From the NCBI GenBank assembly GCA_050331095.1, contig JBHJHE010000012.1:1-64000 (forward strand): 64,000 nt of DNA, in the 5' to 3' direction. The position numbers and the translations under genes were made by a program. This DNA comes from MED-G105 sp050331095. Lineage in GTDB: Bacteria; Pseudomonadota; Alphaproteobacteria; Caulobacterales; Parvularculaceae. The notes below the pieces were generated by a model. The model saw only the letters and a list, made by a program, of their open reading frames with translations. It was not told the origin of the DNA and did no database searches. The first letter of the stretch is position 1. The number at the start of each line of letters is the position of its first letter. Below are positions 55,193 to 64,000 of this stretch, piece by piece.

Positions 55193-55270
55193 CGCGACGC
55201 CTTTCGCGCTAATCCGACGTCATCGCGCCGGCTAACCGGGCACTCTACATTGCGTCGCGACGGGCCGCGC

Positions 55271-55732
55271 CTAGTCCGCCAGGCGCTTTTTCAACACCGC
55301 GCTCGCCTGGCCGAAATCCATCGCGCCCGGATGGCGCGCCTTCAGCGCCGCCATGCACCGGCCCATGTCTTTCAATCCGTCGGCGTCGAGTTCGTCGACG
55401 ACGCCGTGGACGGCGGTTTCGATCTCGGCCTCGTCGAGCTGGCGCGGCATGAAGGTCGAGATGACCTCGATTTCCGCACGCTCCTGTTCGGCTAGGTCCG
55501 GCCGGCAGCCTTTGTCATAAGTCGCCGCGCTCTCTTCGCGCTGCTTCACCATTTTCGTCAGGATCGCCAGGATCTCGGCGTCGCTGACGCCGTCGCACCG
55601 GTCCTCCGACCGGGCCGCGATATCGCGGTCCTTGATGGCGGCGTTGATGAGCCGCAGCGTCGTGACGCGCGTCTTGTCGTCCCGCGCTTTCATCGCGGTC
55701 TTCAGCGCATTGTCGATTTCTTGTCGCAGCAT
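55271..55732 (-). CDS. GatB/YqeY domain protein
   Basis: 153 residues of the GatB/YqeY family: ALKTAMKARDDKTRVTTLRL at the N-terminus, AILTKMVKQREESAATYDKG in the middle, EIEVISTFMPRQLDEAEIE near the C-terminus. Resembles the tail domain of the amidotransferase GatB that contacts tRNA; stand-alone function is uncertain. It precedes dnaG and is divergent from carA, an order common in Alphaproteobacteria. Stop is TAG. Confidence 0.92.
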   Translation of the reverse strand: MLRQEIDNALKTAMKARDDKTRVTTLRLINAAIKDRDIAARSEDRCDGVSDAEILAILTKMVKQREESAATYDKGCRPDLAEQERAEIEVISTFMPRQLDEAEIETAVHGVVDELDADGLKDMGRCMAALKARHPGAMDFGQASAVLKKRLAD

Positions 55733-55884
55733 GGGTCTGTCCTCGCCTTCCCGGGCGTCCGGCGGCGCTAATTTTGCGCGCGGCCGGGCGCGATCGGCGT
55801 TGAATGCGGCGGCGCTTTCGCCTAACCGCTCGCGTCGGGCGACCGCCCGCCGCGGCGCCGAACGGACGCGGGAGATATTTTCAG

Positions 55885-57054
55885 ATGAAAATTAGTCAAG
55901 CGGGACCTCGTCCCTCAACGGCGCGGATCGCCTTCGCAGACGGGTTCGTCCTCGAGGGCTACGGCTTCGGCGCGGAGGCCGAAACGGTCGGCGAAGTCTG
56001 CTTTAACACGGCCGTGACGGGATATCAGGAAATCCTGACCGATCCTTCCTACGCCGCGCAAATCGTGACGTTCACCTTCCCGCATGTCGGCAATGTGGGC
56101 GCGAATGACGAAGACAACGAGAATGCGACGCCGGCGAGCGCGGACGCCGCCCGCGGCGCGATCGTCAACCGCGTGCCGACGAGCCCGTCGAGCTACCGCG
56201 CCAAATACGATTTCGCCGCCTGGATGAAGCGCCGCGGCGTCGTCGGCGTCGCCGGGGTCGACACCCGCGAGCTAACGAACCGGATCCGTGAGAACGGCAT
56301 GCCCCACGCGGCGATCGCCTACCGCGCCGACGGCCGCTTCGACGAGGCCGCCCTCGTGGAGAAGGCGCGCGCCTTCGCCGGCCTTGAGGGCAAGGACCTC
56401 GCGCGCGACGTGACCCCTGCATCGGCGTACCGCGAAGACGAGACCGCGTGGCGCTGGCCAGCCGGGCACGAGCGGTCGCAAACCGCGGGCCCCCGCGTCG
56501 TCGTCATAGACTTCGGCGCCAAGCGAAACATCCTGCGGCTGCTTGCGGCGGCCGGGGCCGACGTCCACGCCGTGCCGGCGACGGCGACGATCGACGACGT
56601 CATGGCGCTTTCGCCGGACGGCGTCGTCCTTTCGAACGGGCCCGGCGATCCGGCTGCGACGGCCCGCTACGCCCGCTGGACGATCGAGGCGCTTTTGAAG
56701 CGCGACGTGCCGCTCTTCGGCGTGTGCCTTGGGCACCAACTGCTCGCTCTGTCCCTCGGCGCGAAGACCGTGAAGATGCGTCAGGGCCATCACGGCGCGA
56801 ACCATCCGGTCAAAGAGCTCGCCACGGGCCGCGTCGAAATCGTATCGATGAACCACGGCTTCGCCGTCGACGCGACGACGTTGCCCGAAGGCGTCGAACC
56901 GACTTACGTCTCGCTCTTCGACGGCACCAACGCGGGAATCAGGCTGACCGGCGCGCGCGCGGCGTCGGTCCAGCATCACCCCGAAGCGTCGCCCGGGCCG
57001 CAGGACAGCTTCGGCGTCTTCAAGGCCTTCGTCGACGGCCTGCGCGCCGCTTGA
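55885..57054 (+). CDS. carA: Carbamoyl phosphate synthase small subunit CarA
   Basis: 389 residues from the ATG at 55885, which has GGGAGA about 10 bases upstream; the frame extends further but is not CarA-like. Residues 15-150 are the small-subunit domain (NTAVTGYQEILTDPSYAAQI); 190-385 the class-I glutaminase with the nucleophile Cys in LFGVCLGHQLLALSLG and the His/Glu in QHHPEASPGP. It hydrolyses glutamine and passes ammonia to CarB for arginine and pyrimidine synthesis. carB lies 2.7 kb downstream, separated by three genes rather than adjacent. Confidence 0.97.
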   Translation: MKISQAGPRPSTARIAFADGFVLEGYGFGAEAETVGEVCFNTAVTGYQEILTDPSYAAQIVTFTFPHVGNVGANDEDNENATPASADAARGAIVNRVPTSPSSYRAKYDFAAWMKRRGVVGVAGVDTRELTNRIRENGMPHAAIAYRADGRFDEAALVEKARAFAGLEGKDLARDVTPASAYREDETAWRWPAGHERSQTAGPRVVVIDFGAKRNILRLLAAAGADVHAVPATATIDDVMALSPDGVVLSNGPGDPAATARYARWTIEALLKRDVPLFGVCLGHQLLALSLGAKTVKMRQGHHGANHPVKELATGRVEIVSMNHGFAVDATTLPEGVEPTYVSLFDGTNAGIRLTGARAASVQHHPEASPGPQDSFGVFKAFVDGLRAA

Positions 57055-57071
57055 ACGGCGTGCAATCCAAG

Positions 57072-57803
57072 ATGACCGATCAACCCACGCCCTCGCCCTT
57101 CACCGTCAAGATCACGCCCGTGACGCCGTTCCAGCAGAACTGCTCGATCGTGCGCGCCGCGTCGGGGAAAGCGGCCGTCGTCGACCCCGGCGGCGAGCCC
57201 GACAAGATCATGGCCGCAGCGGACGCGTTCGACGCAAGCATCGAGAAGATCTGGCTCACCCACGGCCATCTCGACCACGCCGGCGCCGCCGAGGAGATCA
57301 AGCGCCGCACCGGCGCGCCGATCGAAGGGCCGCACAAGGAAGAAGTCTTCTGGCTGGAGCAGATCCGCGAAAGCTGGCGCCGGTTCGGCATAGAAGACGG
57401 CGAGGACTGCGCGCCCGACCGCTTCGTCGACGACGGCGACGCCCTGGAGCTCGACGGGATAGAATTCGGCGTCGTGCACGCGCCCGGCCACACGCCGGGC
57501 CATATCGTCATCCACCACGCCGCCGCGCGCCTCGCCTTCGTCGGCGACGTCATCTTCAAGGGCTCGGTGGGGCGTACGGATTTTCCGCGCGGGGATCAGG
57601 AGACGCTCATCCGTTCGATCACCGACAAGCTCTGGCCCCTCGGCGACGATATGCGCTTCGTGCCGGGCCACGGACCGATGTCGACCTTCGGGGACGAACG
57701 CAAGACCAATCCGTTCGTCGCGGACGCGGTCACGGGCTATGGCGGCGCGCCGACGTCCGCGCCCGACGCCATGGCGCAGCGGACGTCGAAACGGTGGACA
57801 TAA
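57072..57803 (+). CDS. Metallo-beta-lactamase-fold hydrolase, glyoxalase II-like
   Basis: 243 residues. Metal motif THGHLDHAG (HxHxDH), then the second and third histidines in HAPGHTPGHIV and the bridging Asp in LAFVGDVIFKGSVGRTDFP, and the last His in VPGHGPMS. This layout is that of glyoxalase II-like thioesterases (YcbL type). The substrate is unknown; possibly S-lactoylglutathione or a related thioester. It starts 17 bases after carA and is probably co-transcribed with it. Internal Pro/Thr-rich start is normal. Confidence 0.88.
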   Translation: MTDQPTPSPFTVKITPVTPFQQNCSIVRAASGKAAVVDPGGEPDKIMAAADAFDASIEKIWLTHGHLDHAGAAEEIKRRTGAPIEGPHKEEVFWLEQIRESWRRFGIEDGEDCAPDRFVDDGDALELDGIEFGVVHAPGHTPGHIVIHHAAARLAFVGDVIFKGSVGRTDFPRGDQETLIRSITDKLWPLGDDMRFVPGHGPMSTFGDERKTNPFVADAVTGYGGAPTSAPDAMAQRTSKRWT

Positions 57804-57833
57804 AGGCCGAGGCCAGCCCGCGACTTCATCGCG

Positions 57834-57841
57834 TTAACCAT
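57834..57841 (+). promoter_or_regulatory. TTAACCAT motif, possible CtrA-type half-site
   Basis: TTAACCAT lies about 90 bases before the lipoprotein gene at 57931. The word is part of promoters bound by CtrA and related cell-cycle regulators in Caulobacter-like bacteria. A single 8-base match is weak evidence. Confidence 0.25.
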
Positions 57842-57930
57842 ACTTTTCACGAGAGCGTTGCGCCACGCGACTTGTCGTAGTTGGAAGAAAATGCCAACGT
57901 GGAGCCGTTCTGTGCTTGAGGGGATCTCTG

Positions 57931-58479
57931 ATGAAAATCAAATCGATTGCGCTTGTTGGCGCCGCGGCGATCGCGCTGGCGGCGTGTGAAACCACGTCGA
58001 CGCGTCCTTACGAACCGTCCGTTGAGAACGTATTGTCGATCCAGGCCGCCCGTGCGGACGCTGAACAAAAACTAAAAACAGGTTCGGCGACCGCCGCTGA
58101 GGGCGTTGATGTCGACCTCTCATGCCGGGCCCTCGGCTCGCTCGAGGTGGCCCCTGGGAAAACGCCGTTGGAGTACATCTCCAGCGCGCTTCAGGCCGAG
58201 CTGTTCCAAGCCGGCGTTTACGATCAGGCGGCTGGGTCGGCGATCGACATCGTCGTGAGCGAACTGAAGTTCAATTCGTTCGGCACCGGCAAGTGGGAAG
58301 TGACCATGAGTCTGTCGTCGCCCAACCTGCCGGACGGCTACAGCGTCGACGTCGACTACGAGTTCAAGACAAGCTGGTCGGCCCTTAGCGCCTGCCAGAA
58401 CGTCATCGACGCGTTCCAGCCGACGGTGAGCACGCTGATTAAAAAAGCGGTCGACGACCCGCGCTTCAAACAGCTCTGA
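57931..58479 (+). CDS. Small lipoprotein of unknown function
   Basis: 182 residues from the second ATG (57931), which has GAGGGGAT upstream; the frame's first ATG at 57916 adds five residues before the signal. Signal peptide with lipobox LAAC (Cys about residue 19). The mature part has VDLSCRALGSLEVAPGKTPL, YISSALQAELFQAGVYDQAA and a beta-rich stretch (AIDIVVSELKFNSFGTGKWEVTM). It resembles short envelope lipoproteins that pair two Cys (C in SCRA and SACQN). Function unknown. Confidence 0.75.
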   Translation: MKIKSIALVGAAAIALAACETTSTRPYEPSVENVLSIQAARADAEQKLKTGSATAAEGVDVDLSCRALGSLEVAPGKTPLEYISSALQAELFQAGVYDQAAGSAIDIVVSELKFNSFGTGKWEVTMSLSSPNLPDGYSVDVDYEFKTSWSALSACQNVIDAFQPTVSTLIKKAVDDPRFKQL

Positions 58480-58520
58480 CGTCGAGGCGCGGTTCCTTCG
58501 GAGGTGCCTTGCGCCTTCGT

Positions 58521-59537
58521 TTATTCCGCGCCGACCTCCGCGAGCGCGCGGCCGATGGTGCCTTCGTCCGCGCCGAACCAGATGGCGTTCGTCGGCGCAT
58601 GGTAGTGCATATGGCGAACCGTTCCGCCGCCGGACGGGATCGTCGCCTCGGCGACGAACGACATCGTCTGCGGATCGAACGCGCGCAGGACGTTCGGCGA
58701 CGAGCCGGTTTCGACGAGCCAGACCCGGCCCGTCGCATCCATCGCCGTGCCATAGGGCCGTGAGCCTGCGCCGCCGGGCAGATCGAAGACGTCGAAATCC
58801 GCTTCCTCCGGGTCGTACGCGCCAAGTACGCCCCCGCGGTAATCGACGTACCAGACGCGACCGTCAGCGCCCGTCTCGAGCCGACGCGGCCGCGTTTCCT
58901 CGCCCGGCAGTTCGATCTCGTCGAGCGCCAGGGTTTCAGGGTCCACCCGTGCGAGCTTGTTGGTTCCAAAAAGCGCGACCCAAACCGCGCCCTTCGGTCC
59001 GATCTTGACGCCGTAGGGGCGCGACTCCGGCGTCTTCGACGGGATCAGGTCGACCTTGCGCGAGGCGACGTTCAGCCGGCCGATGAAGTTGCCGCCCTGG
59101 ACAGTGAACCATATGTTCTCTTCGCCCTCGTCGAAAACGAGCGTGTGCGGATTGCTCGCCCGCTCGTCCGGCATCGGTATCTGCTCCAACGTCCCGGCTC
59201 GCGGGTCGTAGCGGCCGATGACGCCGAGGACGTTGCCGGCGTACCAGACGATTCCGTCGGAGCCGACGATGAGGTTGTGCGGGCTTTCCCCCTCCGGAAC
59301 GTCGATCCTGGAGATGTCGCCGGAAGCGACGTCGAGGCGCCCCAGGTAGCCCTCCCCCTGACCGACGAACCACACGGTCTCGCCGCTCGCCGCGAACGGA
59401 TCGCGCGGCCGGGCGCGTTCGAAGGGCACGCGCCATTCGTCGATCGCCGGCGGTCCCTCGCCGGAGAGATCCGCGCCGAGAGCGGATCCGACGGCGAACG
59501 TAAATGAAGAAACGGCGACGGCGACGCGCGCGAACAT
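58521..59537 (-). CDS. Secreted Vgb-like (streptogramin lyase family) beta-propeller
   Basis: 338 residues with a signal peptide (MFARVAVAVSSFTFAVGSAL). Six or seven repeated blades follow, each with a pattern like xxWYxGNxxGxIGRxD: VWFVGQGEGYLGRLD, VWYAGNVLGVIGRYD, IWFTVQGGNFIGRLN, VWVALFGTNKLARVD, VWYVDYRGGVLGAYD and VWLVETGSSPNVLRAFD. The family name comes from virginiamycin B lyase; most members have other, unknown roles, and I did not find the lyase's catalytic His/Glu cluster with confidence. It lies convergent to the lipoprotein and divergent from carB. Confidence 0.8.
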   Translation of the reverse strand: MFARVAVAVSSFTFAVGSALGADLSGEGPPAIDEWRVPFERARPRDPFAASGETVWFVGQGEGYLGRLDVASGDISRIDVPEGESPHNLIVGSDGIVWYAGNVLGVIGRYDPRAGTLEQIPMPDERASNPHTLVFDEGEENIWFTVQGGNFIGRLNVASRKVDLIPSKTPESRPYGVKIGPKGAVWVALFGTNKLARVDPETLALDEIELPGEETRPRRLETGADGRVWYVDYRGGVLGAYDPEEADFDVFDLPGGAGSRPYGTAMDATGRVWLVETGSSPNVLRAFDPQTMSFVAEATIPSGGGTVRHMHYHAPTNAIWFGADEGTIGRALAEVGAE

Positions 59538-59760
59538 TGCGGACCTCCCACGATTGATTGGCCGTCGTGTCGTAGCACGGACAGGGCGTCGTTGGGCGCG
59601 GCTTTTGCGTGCGATGCGGCCCGGCGACGGAAAAACGCCGGCCGGGGTCTTTTCCCCGCGGGGCGGTTCGGTTATGCGACGCGCTTAGCCGACAAATTGA
59701 TCTTTTCGCCGTTCCCGTGCGCGAGTTGCGCGCGCGCGGCGATGCGCGCGGGGAAGAGCC

Positions 59761-62700
59761 ATGCCGAAACGAGACGACATCTCCTCCATCCTGATCATCG
59801 GGGCCGGGCCCATCGTCATTGGCCAGGCCTGCGAATTCGATTATTCGGGCGTCCAGGCGATCAAGGCGCTGAAGGAGGAGGGCTACCGGGTCATCCTGGT
59901 GAACTCCAATCCGGCGACGATCATGACGGATCCCGAGCTCACGGACGCGACTTACGTCGAGCCGATCACGCCGGCCTTCGTCGAAAAAATCATCGCGCGG
60001 GAGAAGCCGGACGCGCTCCTGCCCACCATGGGCGGCCAGACGGCGCTCAACTGCGCGCTCGACCTCGAGCGCCAGGGGGGCCTCGAAAAACACGGCGTCG
60101 AAATGATCGGGGCCCGCCCCGAAGCGATCGAGAAGGCGGAGGACCGCGATCTCTTCCGCGCGGCGATGACGCGCATAGGCCTTGAAAACCCGCGCGCAAT
60201 GATCGCGACGAGCCCGAAACTCCTCGGCGACGACGGCAAGGTCGTCGGCTACGACCGCGCGAAGGGCTTCGCCATGGCGCTTGAGGCGCTCGAAGAGATC
60301 GGCCTGCCGACGGTCATTCGCCCCGCGTACACCCTCGGCGGCACCGGCGGCGGCGTCGCTTACACGCGCGAAGAGTTCGAGCGGATCGTCCGCGCCGGGA
60401 TCGACGCCTCGCCCGTCGGCCAGGTGCTCATCGACGAAAGCCTTATCGGTTGGAAGGAGTTCGAGATGGAGGTCGTCCGCGACAAGGCGGACAACTGCAT
60501 CATCGTCTGCTCGATCGAGAACGTCGACCCGATGGGCGTCCATACCGGAGATTCGATCACCGTCGCGCCGGCGCTGACGCTGACAGACAAAGAGTTCCAG
60601 ATGATGCGCAACGCCTCGATCGCGGTGATGCGCGAGATCGGGGTCGAAACCGGCGGCTCCAACGTTCAGTTCGCGATCGATCCCGCGACGGGCCGCCAGG
60701 TCGTCATCGAAATGAACCCGCGGGTCTCGCGCTCCTCCGCCCTCGCTTCGAAGGCGACGGGCTTCCCGATCGCCCGCGTCGCGGCGAAGCTCGCCGTCGG
60801 CTACACGCTCGACGAACTCGATAACGTCATCACCGGCGCGACGCCCGCCTCCTTCGAGCCGACGATCGACTACGTCGTCACCAAGATCCCGCGCTTCACG
60901 TTCGAGAAGTTTCCGGGCGCGGAGCCGAGCCTGACGACGGCTATGAAGTCAGTGGGCGAAGCGATGGCGATCGGCCGCTCGTTTCAGGAATCCATGCAGA
61001 AGGCCATGCGCTCGCTGGAGACGGGTCTCGCCGGGCTCGACCCCATCGACGTGCCGGGCCTCGGCCAAGGCGATGACGCCAACGCCATGCGCGCCGCCCT
61101 CGCCGCGCCGACGCCCGACCGGTTGCGCGTCGCCGCCCAGGCCTTGCGCCACGGCGTCTCCGTCGAACAGGTGCGCGCGATCACCCATTACGAGGCCTGG
61201 TTCCTGGAGCAGCTCGACGGCGTCGTCGCCGCGGAGCGCGAAGTCGCCGCGGAAGGCCTGCCGGCGGATCCGTCGCGGCTGCGGGCGCTGAAGGCCATGG
61301 GCTTCTCCGACAAACGGCTCGGCGAGCTTGTCGGCGCGAGCGAGGTTGAGGTCCGTCGCTTCCGGTGGGAACGCGGCGTGCACCCCGTCTACAAGCGCAT
61401 CGACACCTGTGCGGCGGAGTTCGCGGCGAAAACGCCCTACATGTATTCGACCTATGAAACACCGTATGGGGACGAGTCCGCGTGCGAAGCCGGCGTCAGC
61501 GATCGGCGCAAGGCGATCATCCTCGGCGGCGGGCCGAACCGCATCGGCCAGGGCATCGAGTTCGATTACTGTTGTTGCCACGCGGCGTTCGCCTTCGCCG
61601 ACGCGGGCGTCGAATCGATCATGGTCAACTGCAATCCTGAAACCGTTTCGACGGACTTCGACACCTCGGACCGGCTCTACTTCGAGCCGCTGACGGGCGA
61701 AGACGTTCTCGAGATCGTCCGTGTGGAGCAGGCGTCGGGGACGCTCCTCGGCGCGGTCGTTCAGTATGGCGGCCAAACGCCCCTGAAGCTTGCGGAGACC
61801 CTGGACAAGGAAGGCGCCGCGATCCTCGGCACGCCCTACGACGCCATCGACCGGGCCGAAGACCGCGAACGGTTCAAACAACTGGTCCAGGCGCTCGGCC
61901 TGCGCCAGCCGCGCAACGCCTCCGCCGCGAGCCCGGAAGAGGCGCGCGCGATCGCCGAAGACGTGGGCTACCCGCTGGTCACCCGGCCATCCTACGTCCT
62001 CGGCGGCCGCGCGATGGAGATCGTCCGCGACGCGGAAGCGCTCGATGCGTATCTGGCGACGGCGAACATCGCCATCGCGCCGAATGCGCCCTTGCTGCTC
62101 GATCAGTATCTCGACAACGCCGTCGAGGTCGACGTCGACGCGATATGCGACGGCGAGCGCGCCTTCGTCGCCGGCGTTATGGAGCACATCGAACAGGCCG
62201 GCGTGCACTCCGGCGACAGCGCCTGTTCGCTGCCGCCCTACACCCTGGGCGCCGGCGTCATCGCCGAACTTGAAGAGACGACGCGCCGGCTTGCGCTCGA
62301 GCTTGGCGTCGTCGGCCTGATGAACGTTCAGTACGCCATCAAAGACGACGCGGTCTACATGCTCGAAGTGAACCCGCGCGCCTCGCGCACCGCGCCCTTC
62401 GTCGCGAAGTCCGTCGGATTGCCGATCGCCCGCCTCGGCGCGCGCGCCATGGCGGGCGCGAAACTGAAAGAGCTTGGCCTCGTCGATCCCGAGACCGACG
62501 AGGCGCCGACGCCGCAGCCGCGCCACATGGCGGTCAAAGAGGTCGTCTTCCCCTTCGCGCGGTTCCCCGGCGTCGACACGGTGCTCGGCCCCGAGATGCG
62601 CTCGACCGGGGAGGTCATGGGAATCGACGACGGTTTCGACAAAGCGCGCGCCAAGAGCCTCCTCGCCGCCGGGATCGCTATCCCCACGTCCGGAACGGTG

Positions 62701-63102
62701 TTCGTTTCCTTGCGGGACAGCGACAAGCCGACCATGGTCGCCGCTTGCAAACGCCTGATCGAACTCGGCTTTGAGATGATCGCCACCGGCGGCACGCAGC
62801 GTTTCCTCGAAGGCCAGGGCCTAAAGGTCGCGCGCATCAACAAGGTGCTTGAGGGCCGGCCGCACATCGTCGACGCGATGAAGAACGGCGAAATTCAGCT
62901 CGTCTTCAATACGGTCGAAGGCGCCCAGTCGGTGAAAGACTCGCGCTCGATCCGCACGACGGCGCTCGCCCAGCGAATCCCGTGCGTCACCACGGCGCCC
63001 GGGGCGCGCGCCGTGGTGCGGGCCATCGACGTTATGAGGTCGGGCGAGCTGGAAGTCGCGCCGCTGCAGGATTACGCTTCGCATGAGCTGCGAACGGCCT
63101 AA
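59761..63102 (+). CDS. carB: Carbamoyl phosphate synthase large subunit CarB
   Basis: 1113 residues. Two homologous halves, each with an ATP-grasp domain: ILIIGAGPIVIGQACEFDYS with RPAYTLGGTGGGVAY in the first (about 10-400), and KAIILGGGPNRIGQGIEFDY with RPSYVLGGRAMEIVRD in the second (about 570-950). The helical oligomerisation domain lies between; the methylglyoxal-synthase-like allosteric domain ends the protein (GFEMIATGGTQRFLEGQ). It makes carbamoyl phosphate from bicarbonate, ammonia and 2 ATP, with CarA supplying ammonia. The ATG at 59761 is near GGGAAGAGCC. Confidence 0.97.
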   Translation: MPKRDDISSILIIGAGPIVIGQACEFDYSGVQAIKALKEEGYRVILVNSNPATIMTDPELTDATYVEPITPAFVEKIIAREKPDALLPTMGGQTALNCALDLERQGGLEKHGVEMIGARPEAIEKAEDRDLFRAAMTRIGLENPRAMIATSPKLLGDDGKVVGYDRAKGFAMALEALEEIGLPTVIRPAYTLGGTGGGVAYTREEFERIVRAGIDASPVGQVLIDESLIGWKEFEMEVVRDKADNCIIVCSIENVDPMGVHTGDSITVAPALTLTDKEFQMMRNASIAVMREIGVETGGSNVQFAIDPATGRQVVIEMNPRVSRSSALASKATGFPIARVAAKLAVGYTLDELDNVITGATPASFEPTIDYVVTKIPRFTFEKFPGAEPSLTTAMKSVGEAMAIGRSFQESMQKAMRSLETGLAGLDPIDVPGLGQGDDANAMRAALAAPTPDRLRVAAQALRHGVSVEQVRAITHYEAWFLEQLDGVVAAEREVAAEGLPADPSRLRALKAMGFSDKRLGELVGASEVEVRRFRWERGVHPVYKRIDTCAAEFAAKTPYMYSTYETPYGDESACEAGVSDRRKAIILGGGPNRIGQGIEFDYCCCHAAFAFADAGVESIMVNCNPETVSTDFDTSDRLYFEPLTGEDVLEIVRVEQASGTLLGAVVQYGGQTPLKLAETLDKEGAAILGTPYDAIDRAEDRERFKQLVQALGLRQPRNASAASPEEARAIAEDVGYPLVTRPSYVLGGRAMEIVRDAEALDAYLATANIAIAPNAPLLLDQYLDNAVEVDVDAICDGERAFVAGVMEHIEQAGVHSGDSACSLPPYTLGAGVIAELEETTRRLALELGVVGLMNVQYAIKDDAVYMLEVNPRASRTAPFVAKSVGLPIARLGARAMAGAKLKELGLVDPETDEAPTPQPRHMAVKEVVFPFARFPGVDTVLGPEMRSTGEVMGIDDGFDKARAKSLLAAGIAIPTSGTVFVSLRDSDKPTMVAACKRLIELGFEMIATGGTQRFLEGQGLKVARINKVLEGRPHIVDAMKNGEIQLVFNTVEGAQSVKDSRSIRTTALAQRIPCVTTAPGARAVVRAIDVMRSGELEVAPLQDYASHELRTA

Positions 63103-63162
63103 ACTGCGGCTTTGAACTCAGCCGGCTAGAAACCGCCGGCGTCGCCGGGGATCCAGAACGCC

Positions 63163-64000
63163 ATGACGACATCCGCCTTCCGCACGCGCGCGCTTGGCGC
63201 CGTCGCCGCCGTCGCTCTCGCCGCTTGCGCGGCCGGTCCATTCGCCGACGACGGCGAACGGTCCGACGCCGCACCATCCGACGCCAAGGCGTCCTCGACG
63301 CAAGCGGCGTCGGACGAGCCGGCCTTCGGCGCCTTCGGCGTCGACCTCGCCCAACGCGATTTGAACGTGTCCCCGGGCGCGGACTTCTACGCCTACGCCA
63401 ACGGAACTTGGCTCGCGAATTTTGAAATCCCGTCCGACCTTTCTCGGTGGGGCTCTTTCACGAAGCTCCGCGTGGAAGCCGAAGAAGACGTGCGCGCGAT
63501 CGTCGAGGATCTGAGCGCCGAAGCGCCGGCGCCCGATACGCTCGAAGGCAAGGTCGCCGCGGCCTACGCCGCCTTCATGGACGAAGACCGCCTCGACGGC
63601 CTCGGGGCCGACCCCATCAAGCCCTACGTCGAAGCGATCTATGCGATCGAGGATCGCGCCGGGCTGACGAAGGAGTATTCGAGCCTCCACGGCGACGCGC
63701 CTTTCGGCGTCGGCATCATTCCGGACCCGGCCGACACGACGCGCTACATCGCTTTCGTCGGCCAATCGGGCCTCGGCATGCCGGACCGCGACTATTATCT
63801 CGATGACGACGAGAAATTCGCCCGCTACCGCGACGAATACCGCGCTTACGTCGAGACGCTCTTTACGCTGACGGGCCTCGACGACGCGCCTGGCCGGGCG
63901 CAGAACGTCATCGACCTCGAGACGAAGCTCGCCGGCGTTCACTGGACGCGCGAAGACTCCCGCGACATCCAGAAAATTTACAATCCGATGTCGCCCGCCG
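63163..64000 (+). CDS. M13 family zinc metallopeptidase lipoprotein (5' part, cut by window end)
   Basis: Frame open from the ATG at 63163 to the end of the window (279 codons visible). Signal peptide with lipobox ALAAC (Cys about residue 22). Then a linker and the N-terminal M13 (neprilysin/PepO) region: QRDLNVSPGADFYAYANGTW, RWGSFTKLRVEAEEDVRAIV and GQSGLGMPDRDYYL, all family signatures. The zinc motif HExxH of such proteins comes much later and is outside the window. It cleaves short peptides in the periplasm or at the surface in relatives. Third peptidase of the envelope type in the window. Confidence 0.92.
   Translation, partial: MTTSAFRTRALGAVAAVALAACAAGPFADDGERSDAAPSDAKASSTQAASDEPAFGAFGVDLAQRDLNVSPGADFYAYANGTWLANFEIPSDLSRWGSFTKLRVEAEEDVRAIVEDLSAEAPAPDTLEGKVAAAYAAFMDEDRLDGLGADPIKPYVEAIYAIEDRAGLTKEYSSLHGDAPFGVGIIPDPADTTRYIAFVGQSGLGMPDRDYYLDDDEKFARYRDEYRAYVETLFTLTGLDDAPGRAQNVIDLETKLAGVHWTREDSRDIQKIYNPMSPA

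Overview
The window is a stretch of a GC-rich bacterial chromosome, almost certainly an alphaproteobacterium. The best evidence is gene order: lipA, a COQ10/RatA-like START protein, cinA, the fused ispDF gene, a dusB-type gene, ntrY-ntrX, trkA-trkH, a D-amino-acid transaminase, hfq and hflX lie together as in many Alphaproteobacteria, and a second conserved block carries rpoD, dnaG, yqeY, carA and carB. A Parvularculales- or Caulobacterales-like member is my guess. No tRNA, rRNA, CRISPR array, insertion sequence or phage module was seen.

Layout. 0.3-5 kb: a serine dehydrogenase proteinase-like gene, a CoxE-type vWA protein, a frameshifted membrane-protein gene, a MipA-like outer-membrane protein, an HxlR regulator and an Hpt protein. 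5-9.7 kb: an Ala/Asp-rich membrane-anchored protein, a HerA/DUF853 ATPase, a CPBP protease, a NUDIX hydrolase and small neighbours. 9.7-17.2 kb: fatty-acid beta-oxidation genes (fadJ-like, fadA-like) opposite a large putA. 17.3-19.8 kb: a LytS/LytTR-type two-component pair. 19.8-31 kb: accessory genes, namely a lipoprotein subtilisin with a barrel-like C-terminus, kbl, a lipoprotein plus M14 carboxypeptidase pair, a membrane alpha/beta hydrolase, DUF1993, and satD-DUF3307 with two palindromes between them. 31-45.5 kb: the conserved hflX-to-lipA block. 45.5-51.1 kb: a beta-helix membrane protein, small membrane proteins and alanine dehydrogenase. 51.2-63.1 kb: rpoD, dnaG, yqeY, carA and carB with a metallo-beta-lactamase-fold enzyme, a lipoprotein and a Vgb-like propeller between carA and carB. 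The right edge cuts an M13 metallopeptidase lipoprotein.

How the genes work together. The catabolic part (beta-oxidation, proline to glutamate, Kbl, alanine dehydrogenase, three secreted or lipidated peptidases) suits a heterotroph living on peptides and fatty acids. The 31-45.5 kb block combines potassium uptake, the NtrYX two-component system, isoprenoid and lipoate synthesis, and RNA/ribosome factors.

Most unusual features. Three otherwise well-conserved reading frames are each broken only by in-frame TAG codons (four in total, two of them nine codons apart in the LytS-like kinase), while TAG also ends many normal genes here. A fourth gene carries a frameshift at a homopolymer. Second, the M14 carboxypeptidase has no N-terminal propeptide of its own, but the lipoprotein gene 3 bp upstream appears to consist of repeats that look like such a propeptide, suggesting a split, membrane-tethered zymogen system.
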